From assembly GCA_905160935.1 (NCBI GenBank), contig CAJHZI010000294.1:599501-663500 (forward strand): a stretch of DNA of 64,000 nucleotides, written 5' to 3'. The position numbers and the translations under genes are program-made. The notes beneath the pieces were generated by a model that had not been told where the DNA came from, did no database searches, and was given only the letters and a program-made list of their open reading frames with translations. The DNA comes from Enchytraeus crypticus (Eukaryota > Annelida > Clitellata > Enchytraeida > Enchytraeidae). Below are positions 63,511-64,000 of the stretch, piece by piece; the stretch's first letter is position 1; every line of letters begins with the position of its first letter.

Positions 63511-64000
63511 GGAAGTTATAGCTGCTAAATTCATTGAAAAATCTTGAGAAACTAAAGTGGAATACCAGATTAAAATATCTACAACTTTTACTATTGAACC
63601 TAAGAAATATTTCGTTGACCCTAAGAAAACTAACTCTAGAACCCGAAAAATTTAACAAACAAGTAATAGAAGTCTTACGCAACAGTCTTTAATATGAAAT
63701 AATGCTTCAAAAGCGACACGATTTCAGTTTAATATACAGAAGGCACATGGAGACAGATAAACCGGACGTAAGAACAGACATTAGGCCCACTTAAATTTTT
63801 TGTTACAATACAATTTTTGAATGAGAACTATGAAAAAGCATAATCTCACGTTACGAAAAAACAATTTCTTACCAGATTTACCCAATAAAGATCAATATTA
63901 TCTAACAGAGCTTAGTTCTCTAATATTTTGTTACATTATCAATTAACACAGTGCTTTATATTATCACGAATGTCAGAAGCAGTTTAATTGTCTTTATTAT
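63511..64000. other. Non-coding end of window
   Basis: Nothing recognisable. Confidence 0.4.

Overview
This is AT-rich nuclear DNA from an invertebrate animal, most likely aquatic. The evidence is a multi-exon host gene with GT-AG introns, abundant non-LTR retrotransposons, tRNA- and 5S-rRNA-derived SINEs, hAT and mariner elements, and simple repeats. I cannot name the species; the palindrome TAGGCCTA is strikingly common (about ten copies).

Layout. 0-16 kb: a repeat graveyard with a mariner-like element with long inverted repeats (2842-3809), a non-LTR element with a hairpin 3' end (4.8-6.1 kb), a 5S-derived SINE (6.7-7.0 kb), and a CR1/Jockey-like LINE (7.4-12.66 kb). That LINE is split by a 2.6 kb palindromic element (9031-11626) with a 6-bp target duplication and a small TATA-driven gene. 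16.7-29.65 kb, minus strand: at least eight exons of a host gene of the AF4/FMR2 (AFF/lilliputian) family, identified from its C-terminal homology domain and its PPL-TAI motif. Its introns are full of LINE and SINE debris. 30-34 kb: a non-autonomous hAT element and SINEs.

34344-51047: a complete 16.7 kb Polinton/Maverick (adintovirus-like) element with a perfect 6-bp target duplication (TATATG) and terminal inverted repeats of about 480-490 bp. The outermost 189 bp of each repeat are themselves a near-palindrome. It carries a protein-primed type family B DNA polymerase with OTU-like, zinc-finger and HNH-like modules, a C2H2 zinc-finger protein, a tail-fibre-like protein, a virion protein joined to an adenain-type protease, an FtsK/HerA packaging ATPase, a penton-like minor capsid protein, a small core protein, a double-jelly-roll major capsid protein, a phospholipase A2-like protein joined to a DDE integrase with chromodomain, and several unknown ORFs. 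No reading frame is clearly broken except at the two junctions below, so it could be a recent virus-like insertion.

The most interesting signal is how two of its enzymes are encoded. Neither integrase nor protease has a usable AUG. Each lies in the -1 frame after an upstream virion-type ORF, and each junction is a slippery A-run. The phospholipase-integrase junction has a textbook -1 frameshift cassette: A_AAA_AAC, a 5-6 nt spacer, then a perfect 8-bp hairpin with the upstream stop codon in its loop. This suggests Gag-Pol-like translation in a Polinton. The main alternative is a one-base homopolymer error in the assembly, which the host AFF exon suggests does occur here.

51-64 kb: a second mariner copy, a 5S-derived SINE, and nested transposons. 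An hAT carrying LINE sequence was invaded by a 2950-bp TA-flanked foldback element and by a LINE 3' end. A second, intact copy of that hAT sits at 61826-63275 with a perfect 8-bp duplication.
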